DNA of 64,000 nucleotides from positions 8,065,501 through 8,129,500 of the forward strand of contig JAYKKI010000052.1 in the NCBI GenBank assembly GCA_039881145.1, given 5' to 3'. Position numbers and translations under genes: made by a program. Shown here piece by piece: positions 60,628-64,000 of this stretch. Under the pieces are notes generated by a model. The model had not been told where the DNA came from. It ran no database searches and worked only from the letters and a program-made list of their open reading frames with translations. Origin of the DNA: Druceiella hillmani (lineage: Eukaryota > Arthropoda > Insecta > Lepidoptera > Hepialidae). Positions within the stretch are counted from its first letter, which is position 1, and every line of letters begins with the position of its first letter.

Positions 60628-61925
60628 TATGTGCACATATATTTTCACTGAACTTATGGGTAAAAGTTTCCTGTCGGTGATTTTTAATTGTTATTTTTTT
60701 TACACAAACGGGATTGTTAATACAATAAAAGTTAAGGCAGTGTAAAAACTAAAAAAAATTAATATAAAGTATCTTACTCAATACATGTTGAGTTTAATTT
60801 ACGGTAGGTATTTTCCGGAAAAATTGAAGATGGAAATTCTAAAATCGATCACAGTCATTTTTATTTCTCTAAAGAATTTTATAAGTATAAGGTTTTAAAC
60901 CATAAATAATTTGTAATATATTTCATATAAATATTGATAGTTACATTTAAGAATTAACGTCACATTTATTGACTTGAAGTGGTAAGATTAACTGCAATAA
61001 TATCACATATAAAACCTCAGAAATTCATTGTATGACTGGAAATTATCCAGAATTTATAAGTTATGTAAATAGTCAAAAATTAAATATAATAAATTTCAAC
61101 ATAGGTCAATAACTCGGGCCATTCCACCATTTTTGGTTTCATAGAGTCTATTTAAAAGAAGAAAAAAAATTTTGAAATATAAAAAAACATATAATCTAAA
61201 AAAATATGGAAATAAATATTTCTTTATATATCTGGCTGAGCTCAGTTTAGTGTCTAAGGCACAATAAGATAAGCGATTTTTTCCACTAGACATTACGTTG
61301 AAGAAAGAGGGAATATTGAAGACTATCATGATTAAATAATAATTGTAACTCTTTTGAAGTTAAAGTCTATGTAGCTATTGTATCACTAAATGTAAATTCA
61401 ACGAGATTTTACCACATTTCAAATATTCCCACATATAAGCAACGGCGTGCCACCGAATAACAATACAATTGTAAGAATCATACGACCTAGACGTGGATTG
61501 AATGCGAGAGTTGACTTGCTTGCAAAATATTAGGAAGATTTTTCTTTCGGAACCTCTCTGGCAATTCCGCTTTTCACTTTTCTTATTGTCGAATGCACTT
61601 TGGTATTTTATCCGTGTTCAGAATAATGGAAGTTTCGCGCTCTATATTTATAACTAACTCAAACTAAAACTATTTATTCTTGCTATCTGTAGAGTCAATA
61701 ATTTTCTTAAATATAGAAGAAACTTCATTAAGTTTTGTATAAAAGTTGAAAGCCTAAAATTAGAAAAAAACGATCGCTACGTTTCATTAAATAAAAATAC
61801 CATACAGCGAAAATGGCGAAAATTACCCGAATAATTTTCTTAGTTAACAATATTTACTACCTTTTTAAAAAACAGGAGGGTAACTTCTTTATTATTGTGG
61901 CTAGTGAACAAGTTTTGAATCAGTA

Positions 61926-64000
61926 TATATTAAGCTTGAAGTAAGAATTAATTACATTACATACTTTTTATCATGTATGACAAGCATAAAAAGTTTAAAC
62001 AAATAATTTGAGTTTTTTTTTAATTATGAATAGGAAATTATAAAATTTTCAAAAGGCACCCCAGTTGGATCGACGTGGATTTTCACCTAATGAAACTGAT
62101 TGTTAATCACAATGAACCTAAATTAACCAGCTAGGGACTTTTATTTAATTTTCTGTAATTGTTGCCTTCGTGGATAGATCAATCAAAAAAACTTGACATA
62201 AGACAGGCCTCCTATCAGATGCTAGTCAAGCTTAGTTCTCAGGAAATATCGTTGAACATTCTCCACATTGAGGATATATTTTTTTTTCATAAATGTTAGA
62301 AAAAATATTTCATATAAATAGATTGTAACTATTCATTTTACTTAATCAATAAATCATTTTTATAGATGCCTTTTTTAAAACAAAAATAACCATTGTTTCA
62401 ATTGAGTTATTTTTATAGTTTAATAATAATTTTTACGACAAGTTGCATATAATTAATAGTTTCTAAATTTGTTAATAGAAGTCGTTGAAGTACATAAACC
62501 GTTATATAAAGCAGACTATGTCATAAACTATAACACTAACTCCTATTAACAAACAGCTTTTTATTTGATTTCGGCACAGTACAATATTAGGGTAATTATA
62601 TTGACCAACTATTTAAATTTTTTATCGACTTGTAAAATTTTATGATTTCTTCAGTTTTCAAAAATAATTTTTTTCACGTTAACGTTGGAGATACTAACTG
62701 ATTGAATAATTTACGATAGTAAAAAATTTCGTATTTAAGACACATTATAATTACTTTGAAAAAAAAATTAATTTCGATTTAAATTAAATTTTTAAATTAA
62801 AGATATCATCAAATAGGTAACGTAAAGTTAGCCTTGAATCTAATAGTTTTCGTATTAAAGAATGTACAATAAACGGAAGTTATATTTACGCCAAAACAAA
62901 TAGAACTGTTATAATGAATGTGTATATTAATTTCAATTTTTTATGACGTATGTGTAGATGTATTTTATTTTAATTTTCAATTAAATAAATATAATTAATA
63001 ACTGCTTAATTAAAGTAAAAGTATAAACAATATAAAGAGTTAATTTTTTTCTAAAATTATTTTTATATTCATGCGCAATGTACATGTTGGTATTGATATG
63101 GATAAAATTTCATATTTATAAGCTTTCTATAAATGTCTTTAAATCTTTTTCTGGTTTTCTTCTAAGTTCAAGGACTTGTCACTATTAAAAATATATTACG
63201 GGAAATTTTGGCATATGACAATACAGAAATGATATTCTTTAAACTTACCGAATTATGAGCATTTTATGAAAACGACGATATGTAATAAGTGGTCTTTCTG
63301 GAAAAAAACCAATTGGTGTATCTCAAATAAAAAACATTTTCCGTCCATACAAATATTTTGTAACACTCTATTATAAAATGAAATAATAAAATGTTATTAC
63401 GACATTAAAGAAAGTGTAATACAGGAGACCTTAGAACTATATAGACTTGCTTTTCAGGAGAGAGTATGTGCAGTGGATCTGTGCGTTATTCTGTGATTTA
63501 TTGTTTCTTTACTTTTTTTTAAACACCTCTATTTACTACAGTCTTTTTTTTAAGTTACACATAATATTAAACCACACAAAGCAATAAAATCAATGCACTA
63601 TTTAATAAGTAATTGTTGGAGTCAAAAAATTAAATAATTGAATATATCAGCTATAACTCCATCACTCATAGAGTAGTGATCTTTATTTATTTATAACTTA
63701 TTTGGCCGTAAGTAATATTAATATAAATTTACTAAATTACTCGACGTGGCTACAGAATGATAAGTATCCAGCACGCTACGAGGGTTAACTGCAAAGGTAT
63801 TTAGATAGAGAGGAATGAAACATTTCTAAGAAGGTAGGTCGTCCACTCAGGTCCCACTCCTTAATCTTCGCGACCGCTGAAACTATCAACCCTGTAAATT
63901 TTCTAAAAGAATCGTAGTAAAGAAAAAGATTACAGACGCCCGGTTGCTAGCATTGATCATTTACGTGAATATGTATTTACTGCAGTTTAAGAAATCAGTA
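61926..64000. other. Anonymous AT-rich stretch to the window end
   Basis: No gene, RNA or repeat was recognised. The last 200 bases (63,830-63,960) are a little GC-richer, with nothing definable. Confidence 0.5.

Larger units (their letters stand above)
59205..61925 (+). repeat. Long repeat unit, copy 4 (downstream part only)
   Basis: It aligns in order with about 9,940-11,765 of copy 2: the TATA-type block (59,325-59,590), then ATCTTACTCAATACATGTTGAG (60,770) with 10,560, CCACTAGACATTA (61,285) with 11,070, TAGACGTGGATTGAATGCG with 11,290, and a final GTGAACAAGTTTTGAATCAG with about 11,740. Between the first two blocks it carries the 118-bp array and a long microsatellite. It is clearly older than copies 1 and 2. 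Confidence 0.7.

Noticed and set aside
60361..60745. Frames rich in Thr-His and Ile-Tyr
   Set aside because: They come from the CA and TA microsatellites and the 118-bp array.

Overview
The window is AT-rich, gene-poor eukaryotic DNA, most likely from an insect. Evidence: no long reading frame, many (TA)n and (GT)n tracts, diverged hAT and Tc1/mariner transposase fossils, a non-autonomous Helitron, a tRNA-type SINE, short arrays of degenerate CCTAA-like words, and at 29.8-31.1 kb an element bounded by inverted ACCGACT / AGTCGGTT ends, a style I associate with moths and butterflies. I found no intact protein gene, rRNA or functional tRNA; almost all short ORFs look like chance frames. A lepidopteran source is my best guess, not proven.

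Layout. 1-5,075 and 5,421-about 11,770 are two copies of a long repeat unit in direct orientation; 21,690-24,840 is a third, more diverged and partial copy, and 59,205-61,925 a fourth that covers only the downstream end. Between copies lie long stretches of anonymous AT-rich sequence with scattered repeats. 29.8-31.5 kb holds an inverted-end element containing degenerate ~120-bp tandem repeats. 36.25-37.44 kb is a 257-bp satellite array. 41.8-43.1 kb has a mariner-like fossil and a SINE, 46.4-47.0 kb a hAT fossil, and 59.84-60.43 kb a five-unit 118-bp tandem array.

Two repeat families stand out. First, a long-hairpin family (eight copies: six with two arms, two with one arm) has a conserved ~40-base leader, ~100-base arms, and 11-15 base direct repeats around five of the six two-armed copies. 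Its arms change in step, defining two subfamilies. Second, a ~150-270 base block occurs five times on both strands: a TATAAATA box followed 45-46 bases later by GGCACGCGA in three copies, and a decayed version of the same layout in two. It resembles a repeated core promoter or the control end of an old transposon.

The long repeat units also allow dating of insertions: copies 1 and 2 both carry the hairpin that copy 3 lacks, and only copy 2 carries the Helitron, so empty sites are visible. Nothing here reads as a set of cooperating genes; the content is a history of duplication and transposition.
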